From: Betaproteobacteria bacterium RIFCSPLOWO2_02_FULL_67_26
Lineage (GTDB): Bacteria; Pseudomonadota; Gammaproteobacteria; Burkholderiales; SG8-41
Length of the DNA stretch: 64,000 nt
Assembly: GCA_001771935.1 (NCBI GenBank)
Contig: MERD01000121.1
Coordinates: forward strand, 1-64,000
Direction of reading: 5' to 3'
The notes beneath the pieces are model-generated. The model saw nothing but the letters and a program-made list of their open reading frames with translations. It was not told the DNA's origin and did no database searches. Positions 50,638 to 60,472 of this stretch are shown one piece after another; position 1 is the stretch's first letter, and every line of letters starts with the position of its first letter. Both the position numbers and the translations under genes were made by a program.

Positions 50638-51635
50638 TGGAGAAACCGTTGGCGCCGGATACAGGACTAAACCCGCCGGATATGGCAAACTCGATGCCGA
50701 AGGCGGCTCCACGCATCATGACGGAGAGAATCGAACAGGTCGTCGCCCAGGTCGGCGGCATCATCCTCGGAAAGGAGCGGCAGATCCGGCTCGCGATCGC
50801 CTGCCTGCTGGCCCGCGGCCATCTTCTGATCGAGGACATTCCGGGCGTGGGCAAGACCACGCTGGCGCACGCCCTCGCCACGTCGCTCGGCCTGAATTTC
50901 CAGCGCATCCAGTTCACCAGCGATCTCCTTCCCGCCGACATCATCGGCGTTTCCATCTACAACCGGGACACCAGCGGCTTCCAGTTTCACGCCGGGCCGA
51001 TCTTCAGCCAGGTGGTGCTCGCGGACGAGGTCAACCGGGCGACCCCGAAGGCGCAGAGCGCGTTGCTCGAAGCCATGGAAGAGCACCAGGTGACGACCGA
51101 GGGCGAAACGCGGCACCTGCCGGAGCCGTTCTTCGTGATCGCGACGCAGAACCCGTCGTACCAGGTGGGCACGTTTCCGCTGCCGGAATCGCAGCTCGAC
51201 CGGTTCCTGATGCGCATCCATCTGGGCTACCCGGACGGCGAGGCGGAACGGGCGCTGCTGCAGGGCCAGGACCGCCGCGACCTGCTCGCGGCCCTGGGGC
51301 CGGCCATGAGCCCGGGCGAGCTGGCGCAGTTGCAGCAACACGCGCAACAGGTCCACGTGTCGGGAGCCCTCCTCGATTACGTCCAGGCGCTGGCCGGCCA
51401 TACCCGCCGCGCGCCGGATTACGTCAATGGCCTGTCGCCGCGGGCGGCGCTCGCACTGCTGCACGCGGCACGCGCCTGGGCGTTGATGGCGGAACGCGGC
51501 CACGTGGTGCCCGAGGACGTGCAAGCCGTGCTGCCCGCCGTGGTCGGCCACCGGCTGGTACCCGCCGGCGACATCACCCGGGTCAACGGCGCCGACGTGG
51601 CGGATCACCTGCTAAAGCAGGTCGCCATTCCCTGA
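50637..51635 (+). CDS. MoxR-family AAA+ ATPase (start may be internal, e.g. MTERIEQ)
   Basis: LIEDIPGVGKTTLAHALATSLGLNFQRIQFTSDLLPADIIG..VVLADEVNRATPKAQSALLEAMEEHQVT. Confidence 0.93.
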   Translation: MEKPLAPDTGLNPPDMANSMPKAAPRIMTERIEQVVAQVGGIILGKERQIRLAIACLLARGHLLIEDIPGVGKTTLAHALATSLGLNFQRIQFTSDLLPADIIGVSIYNRDTSGFQFHAGPIFSQVVLADEVNRATPKAQSALLEAMEEHQVTTEGETRHLPEPFFVIATQNPSYQVGTFPLPESQLDRFLMRIHLGYPDGEAERALLQGQDRRDLLAALGPAMSPGELAQLQQHAQQVHVSGALLDYVQALAGHTRRAPDYVNGLSPRAALALLHAARAWALMAERGHVVPEDVQAVLPAVVGHRLVPAGDITRVNGADVADHLLKQVAIP

Positions 51636-51640
51636 GGCGC

Positions 51641-51726
51641 GTGGCTGGTGGCTCGTGACTCGTAGTGCCATAGGTTAGAACACTTCCTCGAATCACGACC
51701 CACGAACCACGATCCACGAACCACGG
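51641..51726. repeat. Intergenic hairpin of short-period repeats (GTGGCTGGTGGCTCGTGACTCGT.../...CACGACCCACGAACCACGATCCACGAACCACG)
   Basis: Direct reading of 51641-51667 and 51689-51726. Confidence 0.6.
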
Positions 51727-52677
51727 ATGTACGCCGTCCTCAAGAACCAACTCTTCAGCTGGCTGTTCCAGCTGCGCGGGCCGGAAACCGGCGCGATCGT
51801 GCTGGTGCAGCGGCGGGTGTTCATCCTGCCCACGCGCCAGGGATTGATATTCGCCGCGGCGCTGCTGGTCATGCTCACCGGATCGATCAATTACACGCTG
51901 GGGCTCGGATTCGTGCTCACCTTCCTGCTGGGCGCACTGGGCGTGAACGCCATGATCCATACGTTCCGCAACCTGGCGAACCTGCGGGTTACCGGCGGCC
52001 GCGCGCGGCCGGTGTTCGCGGGAGAGTCCGCGCACTTCACGGTGCACCTCGAGAACGGCGGGAACACCGACCGCTATGCCATTGGCCTCACGCCCGACCG
52101 CAAGACGGAGTCGTTCGTCGACGTGCCGGCGCGCACCGTCACGCCGGCGACCGTAGGCATCAAGGCCGCCCGGCGCGGCATCCTGCGCCCGGGCCGGATG
52201 ACGCTGTTCACCCGTTTCCCGCTCGGCCTGTACTACGCCTGGGCTTACCTCGAGCTCGACATGCACTGCCTGGTCTATCCCCACCCGGCGAACCCGGGGT
52301 TGCCGCTGCCACCGGCCGCGGCCACGACCGGCGCCGGCGCCGAGCACGGCCGTGGACAGGAGGATTTTTCCGGCTTGCGCCAGTACCACGTGGGCGACTC
52401 GCCGCGGCACATCGCGTGGAAGGCCGCCGCGCGGGACCAGGGCCTGCTGACCAAGCAATTCACCGGCCGGGCCGAGTCCGAGCTGTGGCTCGACTGGACG
52501 CTATTGCCGCAGGCGATGGGCGTGGAGGAACGGTTGTCGCACCTCGCGCGCTGGGTGCTCGACGCCCATGTCGCGGGGCTTTCCTACGGACTGCGCCTGC
52601 CCGGGGTAACGGTCGACATGGCCATGGGCGAAGCGCAGCGCGACCGCTGCCTCGAGGCGCTGGCGCTCTATGACTGA
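51727..52677 (+). CDS. DUF58-domain protein
   Basis: RRVFILPTRQGLIFAAALLVMLTGSINYTLGLGFVLTFLLG..EDFSGLRQYHVGDSPRHIAWKAAARDQGLLTKQF. Confidence 0.9.
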   Translation: MYAVLKNQLFSWLFQLRGPETGAIVLVQRRVFILPTRQGLIFAAALLVMLTGSINYTLGLGFVLTFLLGALGVNAMIHTFRNLANLRVTGGRARPVFAGESAHFTVHLENGGNTDRYAIGLTPDRKTESFVDVPARTVTPATVGIKAARRGILRPGRMTLFTRFPLGLYYAWAYLELDMHCLVYPHPANPGLPLPPAAATTGAGAEHGRGQEDFSGLRQYHVGDSPRHIAWKAAARDQGLLTKQFTGRAESELWLDWTLLPQAMGVEERLSHLARWVLDAHVAGLSYGLRLPGVTVDMAMGEAQRDRCLEALALYD

Positions 52678-54625
52678 CCCAAAACAGCACATCGCCTGGC
52701 ACCACCTGCTGTACCTGCTGCTGTCGATCACGATGGTGGCGGCGCCCCACGCCGAGCGCCTGCCGTGGTGGATCATCGGGCTGGTGACCGCGCTCTTTGC
52801 GTGGCGCGCCTACCTCGGCTACGCCCGCCTCGAGCTGCCGAACCGCTGGCTGCTGTTCCTGATCGCCATGGGCGCCAGCATCGGCGTCTTCCTCAGCTAC
52901 CGGTCGATTTTCGGGCGTGACGCGGGCGTGGCATTGCTGGTGATCATGCTGGGCCTGAAGCTGCTCGAGACGCGCACGCTGCGCGACGCGATGCTGCTCA
53001 TCTTCCTCGGCTACTTCCTGGTGATCACCAATTTTCTCCATTCCCAGACCATCCCCACCGCGCTCTTCATGGTGGCGTGCACCGTGGTGATCACCGCGAC
53101 CATGGTCCGCCTCAATTACGCGCGCGCCGAGCCCCCGTTCCGCGTGCAGCTGCGCGCCGCGGGCGTGATGCTGGCCCAGGCGGTGCCGCTCATGGTGGCG
53201 TTGTTCCTGCTGTTTCCGCGCGTCCCCGGACCGCTGTGGGGGCTGCCCCAGGACGCGTTTTCCGGCGTGAGCGGCCTGTCCGACACCATGAGCCCGGGCA
53301 GCCTGTCGCGGCTCACGCTCTCGGATGCCGTCGCCTTCCGGGTCACGTTCGAAGGCGAGATCCCGCGCCGCCGGTACCTCTACTGGCGCGGCCCGATCAT
53401 GTGGGATTTCGACGGCCGCACCTGGTCCGTGCCGCGTTTTTTCTACAACACGCCGAAGGTCGAGGCCAGCGGCGAGGCCGTGTCGTACGAGATCACCCTC
53501 GAGCCCCACAACAAGCGCTGGCTGTTCGCCCTCGACGTTCCCGCCATGGTGCCGCCGCACGCATTCATCAGCGGCGACTTCCAGATTCTGTCCAGCGACC
53601 CGGTCAACCAGCGCAGGCGCTACGAGATGCGGTCCTACGTCAACGCCACCTACGGCGTCTCGGAAAACCGCTTCGCGCTGCGCCGGGCGCTGAACCTGCC
53701 GGCCGGCCTGAACCCGCGGACCCTGGAGCTCGCGCAATCGCTGCGGGAAAAGCACGGCGACGACCGCGCGCTCATCGAGGCCGTTCTACAAATATTCCGC
53801 AGCCAGAACTTCGCCTACACGCTCGAGCCCCCGCTGCTCGGGGAGAACCCCGTGGACGAATTCCTGTTCAAGACGCGCACCGGCTTCTGCGAGCATTTTG
53901 CGTCCGCCTTCGCGGTGCTGATGCGCGGCGCGGGAATCCCGGCGCGGATCGTGACCGGCTACCAGGGCGGCGACCTGAACCAGTTCGGCGGCTACCTCAT
54001 CATCCGCCAGGCGGAGGCCCACGCCTGGGTCGAGGTCTGGATGCGGGGCCGGGGCTGGATCCGGATCGACCCCACCTCGATGGTGTCGCCCCTGCGCGTC
54101 GAGTCCGGTATTTCCGCAGCGGTGTCGCGCAGCGAACCCCTGCCGATGATGATGCGCGACGACTTCGAGATGCTGCGTAAACTGCGGCTGTCGTGGGACT
54201 ACATGGCCAACACCTGGAACCAGTGGGTGCTGGGCTACACGCCGGAGCGCCAGCGCTGGCTGTTGTCGAATGTCGGCATCGACAACGCCACCTGGCAGAA
54301 GCTGGCCGCCATACTTTTCGGGCTGGCGGGCGTGATCGTGGCGGTGTTCACCGTCCTCGTGCTGCGCCAGTTGAAGAGCCAGGTGCGCGACCCGGCGAAG
54401 GCCGCCTATCTCAGATTCTGCGACAAGCTGCGCCGCAAAGGGCTGCCGCGCGCGCCGGCCGAAGGACCGGTCGACTATGCGCGCCGGGTGGAGGGATCGC
54501 GCCCGGATCTCTCGCCGGCCGTCGCCGCGATTACCCGGCTCTACGTTGCGCTGCGCTACGGCACTGAAAACAGCGTCGCGGCGCTGCGCGATCTCCAGGC
54601 GCGGGTCAAGCAGTTCTCCGCCTGA
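52670..54625 (+). CDS. Membrane transglutaminase-like protein (TgpA/DUF3488 family)
   Basis: N-terminal multi-TM, then FLFKTRTGFCEHFASAFAVLMRGAGIPARIVTGYQGGDLN..IIRQAEAHAWVEVWMRGRGWIRIDPTS (Cys-His-Asp). Confidence 0.93.
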   Translation: MTDPKQHIAWHHLLYLLLSITMVAAPHAERLPWWIIGLVTALFAWRAYLGYARLELPNRWLLFLIAMGASIGVFLSYRSIFGRDAGVALLVIMLGLKLLETRTLRDAMLLIFLGYFLVITNFLHSQTIPTALFMVACTVVITATMVRLNYARAEPPFRVQLRAAGVMLAQAVPLMVALFLLFPRVPGPLWGLPQDAFSGVSGLSDTMSPGSLSRLTLSDAVAFRVTFEGEIPRRRYLYWRGPIMWDFDGRTWSVPRFFYNTPKVEASGEAVSYEITLEPHNKRWLFALDVPAMVPPHAFISGDFQILSSDPVNQRRRYEMRSYVNATYGVSENRFALRRALNLPAGLNPRTLELAQSLREKHGDDRALIEAVLQIFRSQNFAYTLEPPLLGENPVDEFLFKTRTGFCEHFASAFAVLMRGAGIPARIVTGYQGGDLNQFGGYLIIRQAEAHAWVEVWMRGRGWIRIDPTSMVSPLRVESGISAAVSRSEPLPMMMRDDFEMLRKLRLSWDYMANTWNQWVLGYTPERQRWLLSNVGIDNATWQKLAAILFGLAGVIVAVFTVLVLRQLKSQVRDPAKAAYLRFCDKLRRKGLPRAPAEGPVDYARRVEGSRPDLSPAVAAITRLYVALRYGTENSVAALRDLQARVKQFSA

Positions 54626-54639
54626 CGTCCGCCTTCCGG

Positions 54640-55536
54640 CTACGCCGGCGGCAGAAACTTGATGGGATCCACCGGCTTGCCGAAGCGGCGGATCTCGAAG
54701 TGGAGCTTCACCTGCTCCGCGTCGGTCGAGCCCATCTCCGCGATCCGCTGGCCTTTCCTCACGTTCTGCCCTTCCTTCACCAGCAACTCGTTGTTGTGCG
54801 CGTAGACGCTGAGGAAAGCGCTGTTGTGCTTGATCACGATCAGTTTGCCGAATCCGCGGATACCGGTGCCGCTGAAGATCACCCGTCCCGGAGCGCTGGC
54901 CAGCACCGGCTGCCCCAGCTTGCCGGCAATGCCGATGCCCTTCAGGTTGGAGCTGTCGTTGAAGGTGCTCACCACCTTGCCGGTCGCCGGCCAGGTCCAG
55001 TCGACCCCGTCCTCGCCCTCCTCGCGTCCTGCCGGCGGCTTGGGCGCGGGCTCCGGCTTCGCGCCGGCCAGCTGCGCATAAGCCTGTTCCGAGTACGGCG
55101 CCCGCACCGCCTTGGGCTGGGTCTTGATGTTGTCGGGCCCGGCCAGCGTGTCGCCGAGCGGCCGCGCCTGCACGCCGGGAGCGGCCTTGAACGGCGCCGC
55201 CGCCGCCGCTGACACCGGCGGCTTCAGTCGCAAAGGCTGGCCCACGCGGATGACCCTCGGGTCCGTAATGCCGTTCCACTGCGCGAGGTCGCGGTAGTCG
55301 AGCCCGTGGTCGAGCGCGATGCTGTAGAGCGTGTCGCCCTTCCTGACGATATAGGTCTCGGCGCGCGGCTCCGCCGGCCCGGGCGCGGACCGTCCCGCCA
55401 CGGCGGGTTTGGCCGGCGCGGGCTGCGCCTGGGGCGCGCGCTCGACGACGGGCGCGCCGCGCCGCACGGTGCAGCCTGCCGCGAGCAATGCGGCCAGCAC
55501 GCACGCCACACCGGTTCTCAGGGACGGCCGGACCAT
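54640..55536 (-). CDS. nlpD: LysM + M23 peptidase-like lipoprotein NlpD
   Basis: Lipobox LAAGC; LysM ETYIVRKGDTLYSIALDHGLDYRDLAQWNGI; C-terminal M23 GIAGKLGQPVLASAPGRVIFSGTGIRGFGKLIVIKHN; pcm/surE neighbours. Confidence 0.92.
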   Translation of the reverse strand: MVRPSLRTGVACVLAALLAAGCTVRRGAPVVERAPQAQPAPAKPAVAGRSAPGPAEPRAETYIVRKGDTLYSIALDHGLDYRDLAQWNGITDPRVIRVGQPLRLKPPVSAAAAAPFKAAPGVQARPLGDTLAGPDNIKTQPKAVRAPYSEQAYAQLAGAKPEPAPKPPAGREEGEDGVDWTWPATGKVVSTFNDSSNLKGIGIAGKLGQPVLASAPGRVIFSGTGIRGFGKLIVIKHNSAFLSVYAHNNELLVKEGQNVRKGQRIAEMGSTDAEQVKLHFEIRRFGKPVDPIKFLPPA

Positions 55537-55557
55537 TTCGGTTTCGCGCTCAAGGTC

Positions 55558-56220
55558 TTAGCCGACGCCCGGCAGCAGGGGCACGAACACCACCGGATCC
55601 ATGCGTCGTTCGACCAAACCCTTTGCGGTGAGTTCGATCACGTGGAGATGCTGGCCATTTCCGCCCGCCACCGGCAAAACCATTCTACCACCCGCTCCGA
55701 GCTGCCCGAGCAGCGCTTCCGGCGCCCGCGGCGCCGCGGCCGTCATCACGATCGCGTCGAACGGCGCGACCTCCGGCATGCCGGCGTGGCCGTCGCCGTG
55801 ACGCAGGTGAACGTTGGCGACGCCGGCCTCGCGCAGGTTCCTGCGGACTTTCCTGACGAGCGCGGCGATCCGCTCCATCGAGTACACCTGCCGCGCAAGG
55901 CGCGCAAGGACCGCCGTCTGATAGCCGCAGCCGGTGCCGATCTCCAGCACCTTGTCGAGGGCGCGGCCGTTGCGCGCGAGCTCGGTCATGCGCGCGACGG
56001 TGTGCGGACTGGAGATGGTCTGCCCGAATCCCAGCGGCAGCGAAATGTCCTCGTAGGCGCGGCTTGCAAGCGCTTCGTCCACGAAGACATGGCGCGGCAC
56101 CTCCGCCATCGCGGCCAGCACCGCGGCATCGCGGATGCCCAGCCCGCGCAGCCGCTCGATCATGCGCAGACGCGTGCGCTGCGACGTCATTCCGATGCCG
56201 GGATCTCTTGCTCTCATCAC
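55558..56220 (-). CDS. pcm: Protein-L-isoaspartate O-methyltransferase
   Basis: [48 protein letters not shown]. Confidence 0.95.
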   Translation of the reverse strand: MMRARDPGIGMTSQRTRLRMIERLRGLGIRDAAVLAAMAEVPRHVFVDEALASRAYEDISLPLGFGQTISSPHTVARMTELARNGRALDKVLEIGTGCGYQTAVLARLARQVYSMERIAALVRKVRRNLREAGVANVHLRHGDGHAGMPEVAPFDAIVMTAAAPRAPEALLGQLGAGGRMVLPVAGGNGQHLHVIELTAKGLVERRMDPVVFVPLLPGVG

Positions 56221-56969
56221 CCATCACCGCTCGCAAGCCAGTCGCCGACCGCCGCGAGCTGGGCGGTGCGCGTGAGGTCCACCTGCAACGGCGTGACCGA
56301 GACGCGGCTGGCGGCGACGGCGAAAAAATCCGTCCCCTCGCCCGCATCCTGGGCGCTCCCCGCCGCGCCGATCCAGTAGACCGTCTCGCCGCGCGGCGAG
56401 GCGGACTTCACCACCGGTTCCGCCTTGTGCCGCTTGCCGAGGCGGGTGACCTCGGTGCCGAGCAGTCGCCCGTACTCCACGTCCGGAACGTTGACGTTGA
56501 GCAGGAACGCCTGCTCGAATGGCCGGCGCTGGAAACGGGTGACGAGGTCCGCCGCGACCCGGCCCGCGGTACGGAAATGCTCGCCACCCTCCGCCACCAG
56601 TGAAATCGCGATCGAGGGGATGCCGAGCAGGAATCCCTCCGTCGCGGCCGCGACGGTGCCGGAATAGATCGTGTCGTCGCCCATGTTGGCGCCGTGATTG
56701 ATGCCGGAGATGACGATGTCGGGCAGTTCCTTCAGCAACCCGGTCACCGCCAGGTGCACGCAGTCCGTTGGCGTGCCGTTGACGTAGTACAGCCGGCCGT
56801 GCGCGCGGCGCACGGACAGGGGCCGGTCGAGGGTCAGCGAGTTGCTCGAACCGCTGCGGTCGCGCTCGGGCGCCACCACCGTGATCTCCGCCAGCGGCGC
56901 GAGCATCTCGGCGAGCAGCGTGATGCCCGGCGCGAAATAGCCGTCGTCGTTGCTCAGCAGGATGCGCAC
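56217..56969 (-). CDS. surE: 5'/3'-nucleotidase SurE
   Basis: [81 protein letters not shown]. Confidence 0.97.
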   Translation of the reverse strand: MRILLSNDDGYFAPGITLLAEMLAPLAEITVVAPERDRSGSSNSLTLDRPLSVRRAHGRLYYVNGTPTDCVHLAVTGLLKELPDIVISGINHGANMGDDTIYSGTVAAATEGFLLGIPSIAISLVAEGGEHFRTAGRVAADLVTRFQRRPFEQAFLLNVNVPDVEYGRLLGTEVTRLGKRHKAEPVVKSASPRGETVYWIGAAGSAQDAGEGTDFFAVAASRVSVTPLQVDLTRTAQLAAVGDWLASGDG

Positions 56970-56999
56970 GGTTCTTTGGCGGATGGTGGAGAAATTATA

Positions 57000-57920
57000 T
57001 TAGGAAACCGGCGCTCCGGGCCGCCAATTTCCCACGACCTCGCTCCAGTGCGGGCACTGCCTCGCGGCGAGCGGCATGTCCCACGGCGAATAGTTCGCGC
57101 GGTCGACGATCTGAACCGGCAGGATGATCTCGCCCGGCACCGCCTCGCCCCGCAGGTGGCGGATCGCGGCCTCGGTGGCGATGCAACCGATCTTCATCGC
57201 ATCGAAGTCCGCGGTTGCCAGCAGCGTCCCGGCCTTTATGGCCTCGATCGCCTCGGGAAGCGCGTTCACGCCGATAAGCGGAATGCTCCGGCCGGCGGCG
57301 GTGAGCGCGTCGATCACGCCCAGCGACATCACGTCGTTCGCCGAAAGCACGCCGTCGATGCGCGGGACCGTGGCCAGCAGCTCCCGCATGACGCGCTGCG
57401 CCGTCTCGCGCTGGTAATCGGCGGCCCGGGTCGCGACAATGCGTATGCCCGGCCATTGCCCCGCCGCGTCCCGGAATCCGCGCACCCGTTCCCGGCTGGT
57501 CACCGCGCCCGGCGTGCCCTCCAGGACGATCACGTCCCCATTCCCGCCCAGGTGACGGAACAGGGCCGCGGCGATACCGGTGCCGATGCGGTAGTCGTCG
57601 GAGCCGACGAAGCTCACGAATCGCCCCCCGGCCATCCGGTTGAGATAGTTCACGACCGGGATACCGGCCGTGTTGAGACGGCCCACGGCGCCATCGAGCC
57701 TGGTGACGTGCACCGGGACGAATACCGCGGCGTCCGGCCGCTGCGCGATCGCCTGCTCGACCAGCGCAATCTGCTGATCCACGTCGTCCGGCTGGTCCGG
57801 AACGAAATGCATCGCGCGCGCGCCGTAGCGCGCCGCCGTGCGATCGGCGCCCAGGCGCGCGGCCTCGTAGGCGGGATTGGTGCGGTTCTTGGTGAAAACC
57901 GCGATCGTCTCGCCGGGCAT
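57000..57920 (-). CDS. Sugar-type periplasmic-binding-domain protein, no evident signal peptide (start MPGETIAVFTKN)
   Basis: TKNRTNPAYEAARLGADRTAARYGARAMHFVPDQPDDVDQQIALVEQAIAQRPDAAVFVPV.. type 1 PBP fold. Confidence 0.82.
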   Translation of the reverse strand: MPGETIAVFTKNRTNPAYEAARLGADRTAARYGARAMHFVPDQPDDVDQQIALVEQAIAQRPDAAVFVPVHVTRLDGAVGRLNTAGIPVVNYLNRMAGGRFVSFVGSDDYRIGTGIAAALFRHLGGNGDVIVLEGTPGAVTSRERVRGFRDAAGQWPGIRIVATRAADYQRETAQRVMRELLATVPRIDGVLSANDVMSLGVIDALTAAGRSIPLIGVNALPEAIEAIKAGTLLATADFDAMKIGCIATEAAIRHLRGEAVPGEIILPVQIVDRANYSPWDMPLAARQCPHWSEVVGNWRPGAPVS

Positions 57921-57925
57921 TGTGA

Positions 57926-58046
57926 GGAACAAGAAATAGACAGGATTTACAAGATTTACAGGATTAGACCAAAGCAAGGGCCAGTGCGGTTCTGGTTCTT
58001 CGATTGAATCTTGTTAATCCTGTTAATCCTGTCTATTGATCCTCAC
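57926..58046. repeat. Large intergenic inverted repeat of ATCCTGT(T/A)AA-type units
   Basis: ATAGACAGGATTTACAAGATTTACAGGATTAGA ... AATCTTGTTAATCCTGTTAATCCTGTCTATTGATCCTCA. Confidence 0.8.
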
Positions 58047-58870
58047 CCAGGCGGGGCGAAGGGGCGGTCGTGGGTGAGCGAAGGCAGCATGCCGCGCACT
58101 TTCTCCACCTGCGCGAGATCGAGGTCGGCGTACACCACCCCGGGCGCCTCGCCGCCGTCGGCAAGCACCTCGCCCCACGGATCGACAACCAGCGAATGGC
58201 CGTAGGTCATGCGTTTGCCGGGATGATCCCCGCACAGGGCGGGCGCAATGACGAAGCTGGCGTTCTCGATCGCGCGCGCGCGCGCGAGCACGTGCCAGTG
58301 GGCCTTGCCGGTCTCGCGCTGGAACGAAGACGGGATCGCCAGCATCACGGCGCCGCCCAGCGCCAGCGCCCGGTAGAGCTGGGGAAATCGCAGGTCGTAG
58401 CACACGGTCATTCCCAGGCGGCCCCACGGCGTTTCCGCGACTACCGCGCGCTCGCCCGGCCGGTAGGCGCTTGATTCGCGGATCACCGTGCCGCTGGGCA
58501 GCGTGGCGTCGAACATGTGGATCTTGTCGTAGGCGGCGGCGACGCGGCCCTCCGCCGAGATCAGGATCGAGCGATTGAAGATGCGGCCGTCGTCGCTCTT
58601 CAACGTGAGCGAGCCGACCAGTTGCCAGACGCCCAGCTCGCGCGAGAGCGCCGCGAGCGCGGACAGCGCCGGCTCCCCGCCGGGCTCCAGCGCGCTCTCG
58701 CGCATGGTGCGGCCGCTGCCATCCATCATCAGGACGTATTCCGCGGAAAAGAGGAACTTCGCCCCGCCGGCGGCCGCTTCCCGCGCCATCGCGGTGAGCG
58801 TCGCGAGATTCGCCGCGAAATCGTTGCCCGAATTGGTCTGCAGGCAGGCAATGCGAACGACGTCGCTCAC
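58043..58870 (-). CDS. Carbon-nitrogen hydrolase (nitrilase/Nit family), GTG start overlapping upstream stop
   Basis: VSDVVRIACLQTNSGNDFAANLATL; GRLGMTVCYDLRFPQLYRAL catalytic Cys; GTGA overlap at 58867-58870. Confidence 0.92.
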   Translation of the reverse strand: MSDVVRIACLQTNSGNDFAANLATLTAMAREAAAGGAKFLFSAEYVLMMDGSGRTMRESALEPGGEPALSALAALSRELGVWQLVGSLTLKSDDGRIFNRSILISAEGRVAAAYDKIHMFDATLPSGTVIRESSAYRPGERAVVAETPWGRLGMTVCYDLRFPQLYRALALGGAVMLAIPSSFQRETGKAHWHVLARARAIENASFVIAPALCGDHPGKRMTYGHSLVVDPWGEVLADGGEAPGVVYADLDLAQVEKVRGMLPSLTHDRPFAPPG

Positions 58871-59862
58871 TTCTGGCGCAATCCGGCATCGCGCACGACC
58901 TTGTCCCAACGCGCATGATCCGACTTGATCAAGGCGTGGAACTTGGCCGGATCGCTCGGCTCGGGGTCGAGCCCGAGGTCTTCCAGCTGGGATTGCACTT
59001 CACGCAGGTTGAGGATCGCCACGATTTCCTTGTGCATGCGGTCCACGACGGGCTGCGGCGTCCTGGCGGGAAACGCGAATCCGAGCCAGCCGGTCGCCTC
59101 GAAGCCGGGATAGCCGGACTCGGCGACGGTCGGCACCTCGGGCAGCGCGGCCGAACGCCGGGCGCCGGTGATGGCGAGCGCGCGCAGCCTACCGGCCCTG
59201 ACGTGCGGGGTCTGCGTCGAGACCAGGCCAAAAATGGACTCGACGTGTCCGGCAATGGCATCCGCCACTGCCGGACCGCCGCCCTTGTACGGTATGTGGT
59301 TGAGCGTGATCCCCGCCGTCTTCCAGAACCGCTCCGCGGCAAGATGCGTGATGCTGCCCGCGCCCGGCGAAGCGTAGTTGATCTTGCCGGGCTGCTTCTT
59401 GGCGAGCGCCACGAACTGTTTCAGCGATTTCGCCGGCATGGACGGATGCACCGACAGGATGCCGGTCACCACCACGGCCTGGGTCACCGGAGCGAAATCG
59501 TTGATCGGGTCGAACGGCACCTTGCCGAGGAGCGCCGGGCTCATCGCGAACGACGCGACGGACGCGAGCAGCAGGGTGTAACCGTCGGGTGCCGAGCGCG
59601 CGGCCAGATCGGTCGCGATATTGCCTCCCGCGCCGGCGCGGTTGTCCACGACGACCTGCTGGCCCAGCCGCGGGCTGAGGCGCGCCGCCACCGCCCGCGC
59701 GACGAGGTCGTTGGCGCCCCCTGGCGGAAAGCCGACCAGCAGGCGGATCGGCCTGACCGGATAAGCCTCGGCGGACCACGCGCCGCCCGATGCCACGAGC
59801 GCCAGGGCCATGCCAGCAAGCAAGGTGACCGCAATGGGGTGTCGCGCCGGATCTGGTTTCAT
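58867..59862 (-). CDS. Tripartite tricarboxylate transporter (Bug family) substrate-binding protein
   Basis: AEAYPVRPIRLLVGFPPGGANDLVARAVAARLSPRLGQQVVVDNRAGAGGNIATD. Confidence 0.93.
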   Translation of the reverse strand: MKPDPARHPIAVTLLAGMALALVASGGAWSAEAYPVRPIRLLVGFPPGGANDLVARAVAARLSPRLGQQVVVDNRAGAGGNIATDLAARSAPDGYTLLLASVASFAMSPALLGKVPFDPINDFAPVTQAVVVTGILSVHPSMPAKSLKQFVALAKKQPGKINYASPGAGSITHLAAERFWKTAGITLNHIPYKGGGPAVADAIAGHVESIFGLVSTQTPHVRAGRLRALAITGARRSAALPEVPTVAESGYPGFEATGWLGFAFPARTPQPVVDRMHKEIVAILNLREVQSQLEDLGLDPEPSDPAKFHALIKSDHARWDKVVRDAGLRQK

Positions 59863-59999
59863 GTGATTCCTCCTCGGTTATTTTTCAACGAGCCCGAAAC
59901 CTCATTCTATAGGAAAGTCGTATCCATTTTGCGGGCCGCGATTTACCATTACGTGGCCATTTCCAGGGATTCCATCCGGAACGTTCACGGGAGGTCGCA

Positions 60000-60467
60000 A
60001 TGCCAGAGGTCACGCTGAAGCAGTCCGAGATCATCATCGACGCGATCCTCGCCCGCGGGCGGGAGCTCGACTGCCGGCCGCTCTCCGTTGCCGTCACCGA
60101 CCCCGGCGCCCGGGTCAAGGCGTTCAAGAAGGACGATGGCTCCGCGATGATGCGGTTCGAGATGGCCATGGGCAAGGCGCACGCCGCGCTCGCGCTCGGC
60201 CGCTCATCGAGCCTGGTGCGGGAGAGGACCGAGGCGCGCCCGCTGTTCATGAACTATCTCATCGATGCGTCGGGCGGCAGGATCTTCCCGGAAGGCGGCG
60301 GCCGGCTGATCCGCGACGAGCGCGGCGAGGTGATCGGCGCCGTCGGCGTCACCGGCGACACCGAGGCGCGCGACGAGGAGCTCGCCGCGCACGGCATCCG
60401 CGCCGCGGGCTTGAAGACCGACGAGGATTGCGCCGCGCTGGGCAAGCACGTGCGCCTGAAAAACTGA
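60000..60467 (+). CDS. GlcG/HbpS-like heme-binding family protein
   Basis: SVAVTDPGARVKAFKKDDGSAMMRFEMAMGKAHAAL..GRLIRDERGEVIGAVGVTGDTEARDEELAAHGI. Confidence 0.85.
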   Translation: MPEVTLKQSEIIIDAILARGRELDCRPLSVAVTDPGARVKAFKKDDGSAMMRFEMAMGKAHAALALGRSSSLVRERTEARPLFMNYLIDASGGRIFPEGGGRLIRDERGEVIGAVGVTGDTEARDEELAAHGIRAAGLKTDEDCAALGKHVRLKN

Positions 60468-60472
60468 TGAGC

